Shown piece by piece: positions 52,947-61,798 of a stretch of DNA of 64,000 nt. How positions within the stretch are numbered: the stretch's first letter is position 1; every line of letters begins with the position of its first letter. Under the pieces are notes generated by a model. The model was not told where the DNA came from, ran no database searches, and saw only the letters and a list, made by a program, of their open reading frames with translations. The DNA lies in contig JAIXPL010000056.1 of NCBI GenBank assembly GCA_027486255.1, positions 1 through 64,000 on the forward strand, in the 5' to 3' direction. The stretch comes from Comamonadaceae bacterium (GTDB lineage: Bacteria > Pseudomonadota > Gammaproteobacteria > Burkholderiales > Burkholderiaceae_C). The translations under genes and the position numbers were made by a program.

Positions 52947-52963
52947 CATCAAAAATTTTGATG
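52947..52963. promoter_or_regulatory. Probable LysR-type operator
   Basis: CATCAAAA-A-TTTTGATG is a 17-base dyad with perfect 8-bp arms containing the T-N11-A LTTR consensus (ATC-N9-GAT form). It starts 20 bp upstream of the lysR start and 99 bp before the Bug gene, the classical place for a recognition-binding site that controls both. Confidence 0.75.
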
Positions 52964-53061
52964 GATGAGCACGGCCGAAAGTATTGGTGCATCTACCAAG
53001 CTCTGCCTAGCATGGCATGCAACACACACAGGCTTGGCCTGGGCAATAAGAGGAGACATCC

Positions 53062-54042
53062 ATGCAACGCTTGCGCCGCATCTGCACACTCACCGCCCTG
53101 TCTGCTCTGGGTCTGGCCGCCACGGGCTGGCAGCCTGTCCAGGCCCAGGCCTATCCCGTCAGGCCCGTGACCCTCGTCTTGCCCTTCTCAGCCGGGGGCA
53201 CCGCCGACATCCTGACCCGGGCCATGGCTCCGGCCCTGTCCACCGCCTTTGGCCAGAACGTGGTGATTGAGAACAGGGTGGGCGCCAATGGGGCCATCGG
53301 TGAGGAGTTTGTTGCCCGTTCCAAGCCCGATGGCTACACGGTGATGATCACTTCCACCTCGATCGCCACCAACCCCTGGATGACGACCCTGAGCTACGAC
53401 CCGCGCAAGGCCTTCATTCCCGTCATGCTCATCACCTCGGTGCCCCTGGTGCTGGCGGTGAACCCGCAGGTCAAGGCGCAGACGGCGCGCGACTTTGTGG
53501 AGCTGGCCCGTCGCCAGAGCGGTGGCCTGAACTACTCCTCCTGGGGCAATGGCAGCATCGGCCACTTCGCCGGCGAGAACCTGCAGCTCACCTCCCAGGT
53601 CAAGCTCAACCACGTGCCCTACAAGTCCACCGCGCAGGCGCTCAATGACACGCTGGCCGGCCAGGTCGATGCCATGTTCCCCACGCTGCCGCTGGCGCTG
53701 CAGCACATCAAGGCGGGCAAGCTGCGGGCGCTGGGCCTGACTTCGCCGAACCGCTCGCCGCTGGCGCCCGAGATTCCGACCATGGCCGAAGCAGGTCTGC
53801 CGGGTAACGAGATTGAAACCTGGTTCGGCGTGTTCCTGCCCACCGGCACCGACCCGGCCATCGTGCAGCGGGTCTACCGTACCTTCCAGTCGGTGCTGCA
53901 GCAGCCCGAGATGAAGACCCGGCTCGAGGGCCAGGGCTTTCGCGTGATCGCCAGTTCCTCCGACGAATTCGCCAAGTTCCTGGCCTCCCAGACCGAGTGG
54001 TACGGCCGCGTGGTCAAGCAGGCCAATATCAAGGGCGACTGA
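53062..54042 (+). CDS. Bug family (tripartite tricarboxylate) solute-binding protein
   Basis: 326 residues with signal peptide (LSALGLAATGWQPVQAQA). Motifs are YPVRPVTLVLPFSAGGTAD, ENRVGANGAIG, KPDGYT and VPYKSTAQALND (PYKS in place of PYKG). AAGAGGAGACATCC gives a strong ribosome binding site. It leads the operon of catabolic enzymes up to 61783 and is followed 16 bp later by a signal-less DctP-like gene. Confidence 0.92.
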   Translation: MQRLRRICTLTALSALGLAATGWQPVQAQAYPVRPVTLVLPFSAGGTADILTRAMAPALSTAFGQNVVIENRVGANGAIGEEFVARSKPDGYTVMITSTSIATNPWMTTLSYDPRKAFIPVMLITSVPLVLAVNPQVKAQTARDFVELARRQSGGLNYSSWGNGSIGHFAGENLQLTSQVKLNHVPYKSTAQALNDTLAGQVDAMFPTLPLALQHIKAGKLRALGLTSPNRSPLAPEIPTMAEAGLPGNEIETWFGVFLPTGTDPAIVQRVYRTFQSVLQQPEMKTRLEGQGFRVIASSSDEFAKFLASQTEWYGRVVKQANIKGD

Positions 54043-54058
54043 GCGCCTTTCTCCCCCC

Positions 54059-55204
54059 ATGAATCCACTTCAGATCGGCGGCAACGACACGCCGGGGCAG
54101 GTTGTTGCCAAAACCAGCCTGGCTCGTCAGTGGCTGCAGGCGCCAGAGCCTGCGGCGCGCACACCCGAGACCGTGCTGCGCGTGAGTGCGCACATCCCTC
54201 AAGCCTCGCCGGCGGTGCAAGACGTCTTCGTGCCCGCCTTCCGGCGCCTGGCCCAGATGTCGGACGGTGCCATCGGCGTGCAAGCCACCTGGGGCGGCGC
54301 GCTGCACGCTGAGCGCGAGGGCATCCAGGCCTTGCGCCAGGACCTCACCGACCTCTGCCCGGTGTACTCCGCCTGGGACCCGCGCATGTTCCCGGCCGCC
54401 CAGGCCCTGAGCCTGCCTTTCCTGTTTGGCAGTGCCGAGGCCGCCACCCATGTCTCGGAGTCGCTGTACCGGCGGCATTTTTCCCGAGACTTCGAGGCCC
54501 AGGGCGTCCTGATGGGGCGCATGGTGGCCACCAGCGAATACAACCTTTTCAGCCGCCAGCCGATTGCCAGCCTGGCTGACCTGCAGGGCCTGCGCGTGGC
54601 CTGCAGCGACGGCCTGGAGGCCCAGCTCTTTGCCGCTTTGGGCGCCGAGCCCGTGGGCTGCAGCACCCCCGAGGCCAAGCAGCGCTTTGCCCAGAAGGAC
54701 GTGGCCGCCGTTTCCATCTCCGACAGCGCCGCCTTCACCGTGGGCCTGTTTCGCGATGCGGCTTACCGCACCCAGGCCAACCTGGCGCGGGTCAACCTCG
54801 AATACGGCCTCTCGCCGCATTTCTTTGGCCGCTTGCCCTTGCACCTGCGGCCCGTGCTCAACCGCTGGCTGCGTGGTCTGGCCCAGGCTGGGGCGCAGCT
54901 GTTTTATGGCCTGGCCGGTGCGCAAGCGCGGCAGGCCTTTACCGAGGCGGGCCTGCAGTCGATCGAGCTTGATGCGGCCGAGACCGAGCGCTGGCGTGCG
55001 CGCCTGGCACCGGTGCAGGCAAGGCTTCGCGATGAACTGATTGGCGCGGGCCTGCCGGCTGATGCGCTTCTGGCCGACCTGCAGCGCGAGGCCGAGGCCT
55101 GCGCCGGCTGGCGCAGCGACCAGTTCATGGCCCATGCTCTGGAGCATCCCTTCGAGGACCTGCTCCCCATGAATGCCCCTGCCGGTGCAGGAGGAGCCGC
55201 ATGA
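54059..55204 (+). CDS. TRAP DctP-like solute-binding protein lacking a signal peptide
   Basis: 381 residues. The DctP-fold pattern is clear: LRVSAHIPQASPAVQDVFVPAFRRLA, GALHAEREGIQALRQDLTDLCPVY, ALSLPFLFGSAEAATHVSESLY and LADLQGLRVACSDG. The N-terminal 40 residues are polar, and the 29 in-frame codons upstream contain no ATG, GTG or TTG, so no leader exists. No TRAP membrane subunits are nearby. A cytoplasmic ligand-binding role in the operon is inferred. It overlaps the next gene by ATGA. Confidence 0.82.
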   Translation: MNPLQIGGNDTPGQVVAKTSLARQWLQAPEPAARTPETVLRVSAHIPQASPAVQDVFVPAFRRLAQMSDGAIGVQATWGGALHAEREGIQALRQDLTDLCPVYSAWDPRMFPAAQALSLPFLFGSAEAATHVSESLYRRHFSRDFEAQGVLMGRMVATSEYNLFSRQPIASLADLQGLRVACSDGLEAQLFAALGAEPVGCSTPEAKQRFAQKDVAAVSISDSAAFTVGLFRDAAYRTQANLARVNLEYGLSPHFFGRLPLHLRPVLNRWLRGLAQAGAQLFYGLAGAQARQAFTEAGLQSIELDAAETERWRARLAPVQARLRDELIGAGLPADALLADLQREAEACAGWRSDQFMAHALEHPFEDLLPMNAPAGAGGAA

Positions 55205-56088
55205 GCGCGCCGCAACTGCCCCGTGTGGGCATCGCCGGCCTGGGCCTCATGGGCCGGGCCCTGGCCAGCCGCCTGCTGCAGGCCGGCTTTGAGGTGCGCG
55301 GCCTGGACGTGCGCGTGCCGCCTGAGCTGCCAAGCGGTCTCGTCTGGGTCGACACGCTGGCCGACTTGGCCGCCCACAGCGAGGTGCTGCTGCTGGCCGT
55401 GTTCGACACCACCCAGGTAGAAGACCTGCTAACGGGTCCGCAGGGGCTGCTGACCGTGAGCACCGCTCGCCCGCCGGTCATCTGCACCAGCACCTGCGAC
55501 CCCGAGCGCATCGCCGCCCTGGGCCAGCGCTGCGAGGCGGCGGGCCTGCCCTTTCTAGAGTTGCCGTTTTCGGGCACCAGCTTGCAGGTGGCACGCGGCG
55601 AAGGCGTGGGTCTGATCGGCGGCGACCCAGCGCTGGCCGAGCGCCTGGCAGGCGTGCTGGGCGCGGTGTGCCCCAAGCGTGAGCATGTGGGCCGCTGCGG
55701 CGATGCCAACCGCACCAAGCTGGCTGTCAACCTGGTCTTGGGCCTGCACCGCGCCGCGCTGGCCGAGGGCTTGGTGTTCGGCCGCAGCCTGGGCCTGGAT
55801 CCGGCCCGCTTGCTGCACACCCTGCAAAACTCTGCCGCTGCATCGAGTGTGATGAAGGTCAAGGGCAGTCTCATGGTTGAGCGCCGCTACGAGCCGCCGC
55901 AAAGCCGGGTGGACCAGAGCCTCAAGGACTTCACGCTCATCCAAGAACTGGGCCTGAGGCAAGGCCAGGCCCTGCCGCTGGCCAGCCTTTATATCGAGCT
56001 GCTGGCTTCTTGCGCGGCCCGCGGCGAAGCCCACCTCGACAACGCCATCATCCAGGAGGCCATCGCCCGCTGCGAGGCCCGCCCCTAG
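55201..56088 (+). CDS. 3-hydroxyisobutyrate dehydrogenase family oxidoreductase
   Basis: 295 residues. The dinucleotide motif is VGIAGLGLMGRALASRLLQAG at 9-29. The substrate motif is less standard (ELPFSGTSLQVARGEGVGLIGG), and the catalytic lysine lies in CGDANRTKLAVNLVLG. The family reduces or oxidises beta-hydroxyacids. A four-base overlap with the DctP-like gene couples translation, and an MR/MLE enzyme follows 10 bp later. Confidence 0.87.
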   Translation: MSAPQLPRVGIAGLGLMGRALASRLLQAGFEVRGLDVRVPPELPSGLVWVDTLADLAAHSEVLLLAVFDTTQVEDLLTGPQGLLTVSTARPPVICTSTCDPERIAALGQRCEAAGLPFLELPFSGTSLQVARGEGVGLIGGDPALAERLAGVLGAVCPKREHVGRCGDANRTKLAVNLVLGLHRAALAEGLVFGRSLGLDPARLLHTLQNSAAASSVMKVKGSLMVERRYEPPQSRVDQSLKDFTLIQELGLRQGQALPLASLYIELLASCAARGEAHLDNAIIQEAIARCEARP

Positions 56089-56098
56089 GAGAGCTGCC

Positions 56099-57220
56099 AT
56101 GACCGCTGCATCCCAGCCCCTGCCAATCCGCCGCGCCGACGCTTTTGCGCTGCGCCTGCCCCTGCGCAAGCCCGTGCTCATGGCCGGTGTGCGCCTGGAG
56201 CATTCCGACAACCTGGTGGTGCGCCTGGAATCCGAATCTGGCGCCGTAGGCTGGGGCGAGGTCAGCGCGGCGCCCAGCCATGGTGGCGACACCTTGCCCG
56301 CCTTGCGCCAGGCCTTCGAGCTGACTTTGCGCCCTGGCTTGCTGGGCCAGGATGCCCGCCAACTCGGCGGCCTGTCCGCCGCGCTGTCGGCCCAGCTGTC
56401 AGCCGGCAAAAGCGCCGCCACGGCGGTGGACATGGCACTCTATGACTTGGTGGGTCAGCACCTGGGGGTGCCCGCGCATGTGCTGCTGGGGGGACTCAGG
56501 CGCGAGACCGTGGAGCCGCTCTGGCTGATCGGCACTGGCAGCCAGGACAGCGACCTGGCCGATGGGCGCCGCCGCTTCGACGAGGGCTACCGCTTCTTCA
56601 AGCTCAAGGTGGGAGTGCGCCCTGTCGACGAAGAGATCGAGATGGCCCTGCAGCTGCGCAAAAGCCTGGGCCCGCAGGTGCGTCTGTGTGCCGACGCCAA
56701 CATGGGCATGAACGCCGAGCAGGCCATCCGCTACGCCGAAGGCGTACACGAGGCTGGCCTGCAATTCTTCGAGCAGCCGCTGCACAAGGACGACATCGCG
56801 GGCTTGCAGCGCCTCATAGCCACCCAGCTCATTGCAGTGGGCCTGGACGAATCCATCACCTCGGTGGAGGTGCTGATCCGCCACGCCGCCCTGGGCGTGC
56901 AGGGCGGCTCGCTCAAGACGCTCAAGCTCGGTGGGGTAAGCGGCGTGGTGGCGGCGGCGCAGGTGTGCGCCGCCCATGCGCAGCGCATCAACCTGGCCGG
57001 CAAGATCGCCGAGACCGGTATCGCCTCGGCCGCGCTCATTCACCTGGCCGGCGTGGTGCCCAACGTGGACTGGGGCGTGAGCCCCAGCCACGCCTACCTG
57101 GCCGAAGACATCGTGCGCCAGCCCGTCTCGCCCGTGCAGGGCCTCTACACCCTCTCGCAGGCCCCGGGCCTGGGCGTGGAGGTGGACGAAGCCCTGCTGT
57201 CTCGCCACCGCGTTTCCTAA
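56099..57220 (+). CDS. Mandelate racemase/muconate lactonizing enzyme family protein
   Basis: 373 residues, enolase superfamily. The MLE-type base KxK is in FFKLKVGVRP near residue 165. Metal ligands are in CADANMG, FEQPLH and GLDESIT, and the opposing lysine is in LKTLKLGGVSG. Two lysines on opposite sides define the MLE subgroup (cycloisomerases, epimerases, OSBS) rather than the His-Asp mandelate racemase group. The substrate is probably a cyclic or branched acid from this operon. Confidence 0.88.
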   Translation: MTAASQPLPIRRADAFALRLPLRKPVLMAGVRLEHSDNLVVRLESESGAVGWGEVSAAPSHGGDTLPALRQAFELTLRPGLLGQDARQLGGLSAALSAQLSAGKSAATAVDMALYDLVGQHLGVPAHVLLGGLRRETVEPLWLIGTGSQDSDLADGRRRFDEGYRFFKLKVGVRPVDEEIEMALQLRKSLGPQVRLCADANMGMNAEQAIRYAEGVHEAGLQFFEQPLHKDDIAGLQRLIATQLIAVGLDESITSVEVLIRHAALGVQGGSLKTLKLGGVSGVVAAAQVCAAHAQRINLAGKIAETGIASAALIHLAGVVPNVDWGVSPSHAYLAEDIVRQPVSPVQGLYTLSQAPGLGVEVDEALLSRHRVS

Positions 57221-57231
57221 AAGGACAGTCC

Positions 57232-58218
57232 ATGATTCGAGCGGCATTGATCGGCTTTGGTTGGTGGGGGCAGAACATCGCCCGCGCCATACAGGGCAAA
57301 AGTGAACACCTGCAGTTTCCGCTGGTGGTGAGCAAGGAGGCCGCGCAGGCCGGCCCCGCGGCCCAGGCCCTGGGCATGCGCGTGGCCGACGACATGGCCG
57401 CGGCCCTGCAGGACCCGGACATTCAGGCCGTGGTGCTGGCCACTCCACATTCGCTGCACGCGCAGCAGATCGTGGAGGCCGCCCGTGCCGGCAAGCATGT
57501 GTTTTGCGAAAAGCCCCTGGCGCTCAAGCACGCCGATGCGGTGCGCGCCATCCAGGCCTGCCAGGCCGCGGGCGTGACGCTGGCAGTCGGCCAGAACAAG
57601 CGCTTTTGGCCCAGCATGGTCAAGCTGCGCGAGGTGGTGGCCAGCGGCGTGCTGGGGGAGGTGCTGCACCTCGAAGGCCATTACAGCAACGAGCATTCCA
57701 CCAAGTTTTTCTCCGACTGGCGTTCCTCGCCGGCCGAGTCACCTGCCGGTGGCCTGACGGGCACGGGCATTCATATCGTTGATGCCTTCGTGGGCCTGGC
57801 TGGTCCGGCAGCCCATGTCACGGCGCGGGTGCACAGCACCCGGCAGGGACACGATCCGCGCGATGCCACCTCGGTGCTCATCGAGTTCAAGAACGGATTG
57901 CAGGGCTTTTTTGCCATGGTGCGCGCCACACCGCTGTACTGGCGCGTGCATGTGTTTGGTGACCAGGCCTCGGCCGAGGCCCTGGGCGAGAACGAACTCG
58001 TCATCCGCCACCGGGGCGGGCGCGTGGAGCGCCATGTCTTCCCGGCGGTCGATTCCATCCGCGCTGAGATCGACGCCTTCGCCTGCGGCATTCCCGCTGC
58101 GGGGCGCCAGACCGTGCCCTATCCCATCAGCCCTGCCGAGATGAGTGATGCGATCGCACTCTTCGAGGCCATCGTCCAGTCGATCGAATCGCAACAACCC
58201 GTTGGAGTACCTTCATGA
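57232..58218 (+). CDS. Gfo/Idh/MocA family oxidoreductase
   Basis: 328 residues from the ATG at 57232 behind AAAGGACAG. The Rossmann motif is RAALIGFGWWGQNIARAI, and the signature EKPLALKHADAV contains the conserved catalytic Lys of the family. The C-terminal substrate domain includes GTGIHIVDAFVGL. It oxidises sugar-like or cyclitol hydroxyls with NAD(P). With the GMC enzyme upstream it suggests a polyhydroxylated cyclic substrate. The longer frame from 56686 is a shadow. Confidence 0.9.
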   Translation: MIRAALIGFGWWGQNIARAIQGKSEHLQFPLVVSKEAAQAGPAAQALGMRVADDMAAALQDPDIQAVVLATPHSLHAQQIVEAARAGKHVFCEKPLALKHADAVRAIQACQAAGVTLAVGQNKRFWPSMVKLREVVASGVLGEVLHLEGHYSNEHSTKFFSDWRSSPAESPAGGLTGTGIHIVDAFVGLAGPAAHVTARVHSTRQGHDPRDATSVLIEFKNGLQGFFAMVRATPLYWRVHVFGDQASAEALGENELVIRHRGGRVERHVFPAVDSIRAEIDAFACGIPAAGRQTVPYPISPAEMSDAIALFEAIVQSIESQQPVGVPS

Positions 58219-59222
58219 AGCGCATTGCATCTGCTCGATCTGCCTGGCCCAGGCGCCTGTTCCTCTCCACCCTGGCGGGCCTCGGCCTGACGGCGGGTCT
58301 GCCCGCCCTGGCGCAGGATGCGGCCTTTCCCGTCGGCCCCATCACCTTGCTGGTGCCCAACCCGCCGGGCGGGGCCTCCGACATCAATGCCCGCATCCTG
58401 GTGGAGCCCTGGTCGGCCGTACTCAAGCAGCCGGTGGTGGTGATCAACCGTCCCGGCATGGGTGGGGCCATTGGCGCGGCCCAGGTGGCCAAGGCCAAGC
58501 CCGATGGTTACACCGTGCTGATGGCGCTGTCCTCCGTGGTGGTGGCGCCCGAGGCAGAGAAGGTATCAGGGCGCAAGCCCCTCTATGAGCTGGAGCAGCT
58601 CGAGCCGCTGGCGCTCATCTCCAGCGACCCCATGGTGGTGCTGGTGCGAGCCGATTCGCCCTGGCGCACCCTGGCCGACCTGGTCAAGGCCGCGCGCGAC
58701 AAGCCGGGTGCCATCAACTACTCCTCGTCTGGCAACTTCGGGCCCATCCACCTCTCGGTGGAGATGCTGGCGCACCAGGCGGGCATCAAGCTCACGCAGG
58801 TGCCCTTCAATGGTGGCGGCCCCTCGCTGCTGGCGCTGCTGGGCGGCCAGGTGGAGATGACCACCGCCGCGCCGGCGGTGGCGTTGGCGCAAATCCAGTC
58901 GGGCAAGGTGCGGCCCCTGGCCACCTCGGGCGTCAAACGCTTGCCCATGCTGCCCGACGTGCCCACCTACCGCGAGGCCGGGTTCGACGCCGAGTTCCAC
59001 ATCTGGGCGGGCCTGTATGTGCCCGCTGGCACGCCCCGTCCGGTGGTGATGGCACTGCGCGAGTCGCTGCAAAAAGCCGTGCGCGCGCCCGCTTTTACGG
59101 GCGGCATGCAGAAGCAATCGATCATCTTCGACTACCGCGACGCGCCTGATTTCACCCGCTTTGCCGAGGAAGACCGCGTGCGCATGACGCGCGTGGTGCG
59201 CGCCATCGGCAAGATCGATTAA
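58215..59222 (+). CDS. Bug family (tripartite tricarboxylate) solute-binding protein
   Basis: 335 residues. The leader has a twin-arginine-like PRRLFLSTLAGLGL and ends PALAQ, so Tat export is possible. Motifs are FPVGPITLLVPNPPGGASD, INRPGMGGAIG, KPDGYT and VPFNGGGPSLLALLGGQ (PFNG replaces PYKG). It overlaps the dehydrogenase by ATGA and precedes the CoA-pathway genes, the second Bug in this operon. Confidence 0.92.
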   Translation: MKRIASARSAWPRRLFLSTLAGLGLTAGLPALAQDAAFPVGPITLLVPNPPGGASDINARILVEPWSAVLKQPVVVINRPGMGGAIGAAQVAKAKPDGYTVLMALSSVVVAPEAEKVSGRKPLYELEQLEPLALISSDPMVVLVRADSPWRTLADLVKAARDKPGAINYSSSGNFGPIHLSVEMLAHQAGIKLTQVPFNGGGPSLLALLGGQVEMTTAAPAVALAQIQSGKVRPLATSGVKRLPMLPDVPTYREAGFDAEFHIWAGLYVPAGTPRPVVMALRESLQKAVRAPAFTGGMQKQSIIFDYRDAPDFTRFAEEDRVRMTRVVRAIGKID

Positions 59223-59256
59223 CCCCCATTCACCCAACCCACAAGGAAGCGAAAGC

Positions 59257-60144
59257 ATGGCAAGCAAGAAGAAGTACAAGGACATCCTGTTCGAGGTCAA
59301 GGACCAGGTGGCTTGGATCACCATCAACCGGCCCCGCGTGATGAACGCCTTTCGCGAGCAGTCGCTCGACGAGATGATCGAGGCCGTCAAGTCCACCCGC
59401 GAAGACCCCTCGATTGCCTGCATCGTGTTCCAGGGCGCGGGCACCGAGGCCTTTTCTGCCGGCGGCGACTTCTACGCCATGAAGCGGCTGAATTTCACCA
59501 ACGGTGCCATGTGGAACGACCGCATGCTGGGCCTGGCCATGGCTATTCGGGGCGTGCCGATTCCGGTGATTGCCAAGGTCAACGGCTGGTGCATGGGCGG
59601 CGGCCATGAGCTGGCGCTGTGGTGCGATCTGGTGATTGCGTCCGAAAAATCCATGCTGGGCCAGACCGGCGCCAAGGTGGGCGCCTGCCCCACGGTGGGC
59701 GCCACGCAGTACCTGCCGCGCATCATTGGCGAGCGCCTGGCGCGCGAGATGATCTTCCTGGCCCGCCGCTTCACGGCCGCCGAGGCCGAGGAAATTGGCC
59801 TCATCAACAAGTGCGTGCCCGAGGACAAGCTCGACGAGGAAACGCTGGCCTGGTGCGAAACCATCAAGGGCCACAGCAGCCAGACCCTGCGCATGACGAA
59901 GAAGAGCCTGAACATGGAGTCCGACCAGCTGTATGGCTCTTGGCAGCACGGCATGGAGCTGCTGGCCCATGTGTGGGGCTCGGAGGAAAGCCTGGAGGGC
60001 ATGAACGCCTTCCTGGAAGGCCGCAAGCCCAACTTCCAGAAGTTTCGCCTGCAGAACAAGGCGGTGCTCGACGATTACCTCGACGGCTTTCACCGCCACC
60101 TTAACGCGCCGCCCCATATGCGTGACTTCCCGGCCGAGGGATGA
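59257..60144 (+). CDS. Enoyl-CoA hydratase family protein, BadI/MenB-like
   Basis: 295 residues. Crotonase motifs are AWITINRPRVMNAF, FSAGGDF (first oxyanion strand), VNGWCMGGGHELALWCD (second oxyanion) and GQTGAKVGACPTVGATQYLPRIIGE. KYKDILFEV and the RPRVMNAF start resemble 2-ketocyclohexanecarboxyl-CoA hydrolase (BadI) and MenB, which open or close rings on CoA thioesters. Ring opening of an alicyclic acyl-CoA would suit the operon. It overlaps the CoA-transferase by four bases. Confidence 0.85.
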   Translation: MASKKKYKDILFEVKDQVAWITINRPRVMNAFREQSLDEMIEAVKSTREDPSIACIVFQGAGTEAFSAGGDFYAMKRLNFTNGAMWNDRMLGLAMAIRGVPIPVIAKVNGWCMGGGHELALWCDLVIASEKSMLGQTGAKVGACPTVGATQYLPRIIGERLAREMIFLARRFTAAEAEEIGLINKCVPEDKLDEETLAWCETIKGHSSQTLRMTKKSLNMESDQLYGSWQHGMELLAHVWGSEESLEGMNAFLEGRKPNFQKFRLQNKAVLDDYLDGFHRHLNAPPHMRDFPAEG

Positions 60145-61376
60145 GCGCCACCTCCACGCCTGCCGAAGGGGCCCTGGCCGGCCTGCGCGTGCTCGACCTC
60201 ACGCGCGTGCTGGCCGGCCCCTGGTGCGGCATGCTGCTGGGCGACCTGGGGGCCGACGTCATCAAGGTCGAAGCGCCCCAGGCTGGTGACGACACGCGTG
60301 GCTGGGGCCCGCCCTTCGTGGAGGGCGAATCGGCCTACTTCCTCGGCTGCAACCGCAGCAAGCGCGGCATCTGCATCGACTTTTCCTCCGCCGAAGGCAA
60401 GCAGCTGCTTGGGCGGCTCATGCAGAACGCCGATGTGGTGCTGGACAACTTCAAGCGCGGCACGCTCGCGCGCTGGGGCTTTGACGACGCCTGGTTCGAG
60501 GCGCATGCGCCGCGAGCCGTGCGCTGCGCCATCACCGGCTATGGCGAAGACGGCCCCTCTGCGGGCCTGCCCGGTTACGACTTCATCTTGCAGGCCGAAT
60601 CAGGCCTCATGAGCATCTGTGGCCCGGTGGACGGCGAGCCCACCAAGTACGGCGTGGCCGTGGTGGACCTGGCCACCGGCATGATGGCGGCCAACGCTGT
60701 GCAGGCCGCGCTGATTGCGCGCTTTCGCACGGGCCGGGGCCAGAAGGTGGAGGTGTGCCTCTTTGACACCGCGCTGGCCCTGTTGGCCAACGTGGGCAAC
60801 AGCCACCTGGCCACCGGCAAGGACGCCCGGCGCTTTGGCAATGGCCACCCCACCATCGTGCCCTACACCACCTTCGCTTGCCGCGACGGCGTGATCGCTA
60901 TTGCCGTGGGCAACGACGGGCAGTTCGCCAAGCTGGCCCAGGTGCTGGGCCAGCCCCAGTGGGCGCAAGACGCGCGCTTTATCCGCAACGCCGACCGCGT
61001 GGTGCACCGCCAGGCCATCGAGGCCGAGGTGGCTGCCTGCACGGCCGTCTGGGCGGGCGAGGCGCTCATTGAGGTCTTGCGCGAGGCCGGCATTCCCTGC
61101 GGCCGCGTGAACACCGTGGCCCAGGCCCTGGCTGATCCGCACACCTTGGCCCGCGGCATGGTGCATTCGCTCCAGCGCCCAGGCGCCGAGCCCTTCCGCA
61201 GCTTGGGCGCCCCACTCAAGCTGCAGGGCACGCCGGTGCGCGCCGGCCGCGTGCCGCCGCGCCTGGGCGAGCACACCGCCGAGGTGCTGGCCCAAGAATT
61301 GGGCCTATCACCTGCCGAGCTGGCCGGCTTGCAGGCCCGGGGCGTGATTGCGGGCGTGGTGGGGGCTGGCGCATGA
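60141..61376 (+). CDS. CaiB/BaiF class III CoA-transferase
   Basis: 411 residues. VLDLTRVLAGPWCGMLLGDLGADVIKVE, with the family's GP-W/Y pattern, begins at about residue 14. The catalytic aspartate lies in LPGYDFILQAESGLMSI (GYD), and RTGRGQKVEVCLFDTAL follows. It transfers CoA between acids without an ATP cost, activating the pathway acid for the adjacent hydratase. It overlaps the next VOC gene by ATGA. Confidence 0.92.
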   Translation: MSATSTPAEGALAGLRVLDLTRVLAGPWCGMLLGDLGADVIKVEAPQAGDDTRGWGPPFVEGESAYFLGCNRSKRGICIDFSSAEGKQLLGRLMQNADVVLDNFKRGTLARWGFDDAWFEAHAPRAVRCAITGYGEDGPSAGLPGYDFILQAESGLMSICGPVDGEPTKYGVAVVDLATGMMAANAVQAALIARFRTGRGQKVEVCLFDTALALLANVGNSHLATGKDARRFGNGHPTIVPYTTFACRDGVIAIAVGNDGQFAKLAQVLGQPQWAQDARFIRNADRVVHRQAIEAEVAACTAVWAGEALIEVLREAGIPCGRVNTVAQALADPHTLARGMVHSLQRPGAEPFRSLGAPLKLQGTPVRAGRVPPRLGEHTAEVLAQELGLSPAELAGLQARGVIAGVVGAGA

Positions 61377-61783
61377 TCACGGGCCTGAGCCATGTGAGCC
61401 TCATCGTGCCGGATCTTGCGGCCGCGGCCGAACGCCTGGCCCGCGTGTACGGCCTGGCCGTGGGGGAGGTGCAGGTGAACGCCCAACAAGGCGTGCGCCT
61501 GGCGTATGTGGAGCTGGGCAACGCCCGCCTTGAGCTGATGCAGCCCATGCCTGGCAACGCACCGCTTGAGCGCTTTCTGGAGCGCCACCCCCAGGGCGGC
61601 CTGCACCATGTGGCGCTGACGGTCGATTCGGTGGCCGCCACCTGCGAGGCCCTGGCTGCCTCGGGCGTGCAGCCCGTGAGCGCTCCGCAGGCCCGCAACG
61701 TGCACGGCGAACCCATCGCCTTTATTCACCCGCGCGATTTCTTGGGCGCCCTGCTCGAACTCGAAGAGCCGCACACGCCCTAA
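61373..61783 (+). CDS. VOC family protein, methylmalonyl-CoA epimerase-like
   Basis: 136 residues with two beta-alpha-beta-beta-beta modules. SHVSLIVPDLAAAAERLARVYGL gives the first metal histidine, YVELGNARLELMQP the acidic ligand, and GGLHHVALTVDSV with FIHPRDFLGALLELEE the remaining His and Glu. The pattern resembles methylmalonyl-CoA epimerase. Last gene of the operon; it probably epimerises a 2-substituted acyl-CoA. Confidence 0.88.
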   Translation: MITGLSHVSLIVPDLAAAAERLARVYGLAVGEVQVNAQQGVRLAYVELGNARLELMQPMPGNAPLERFLERHPQGGLHHVALTVDSVAATCEALAASGVQPVSAPQARNVHGEPIAFIHPRDFLGALLELEEPHTP

Positions 61784-61798
61784 AGAGGCGCGGGCCGT

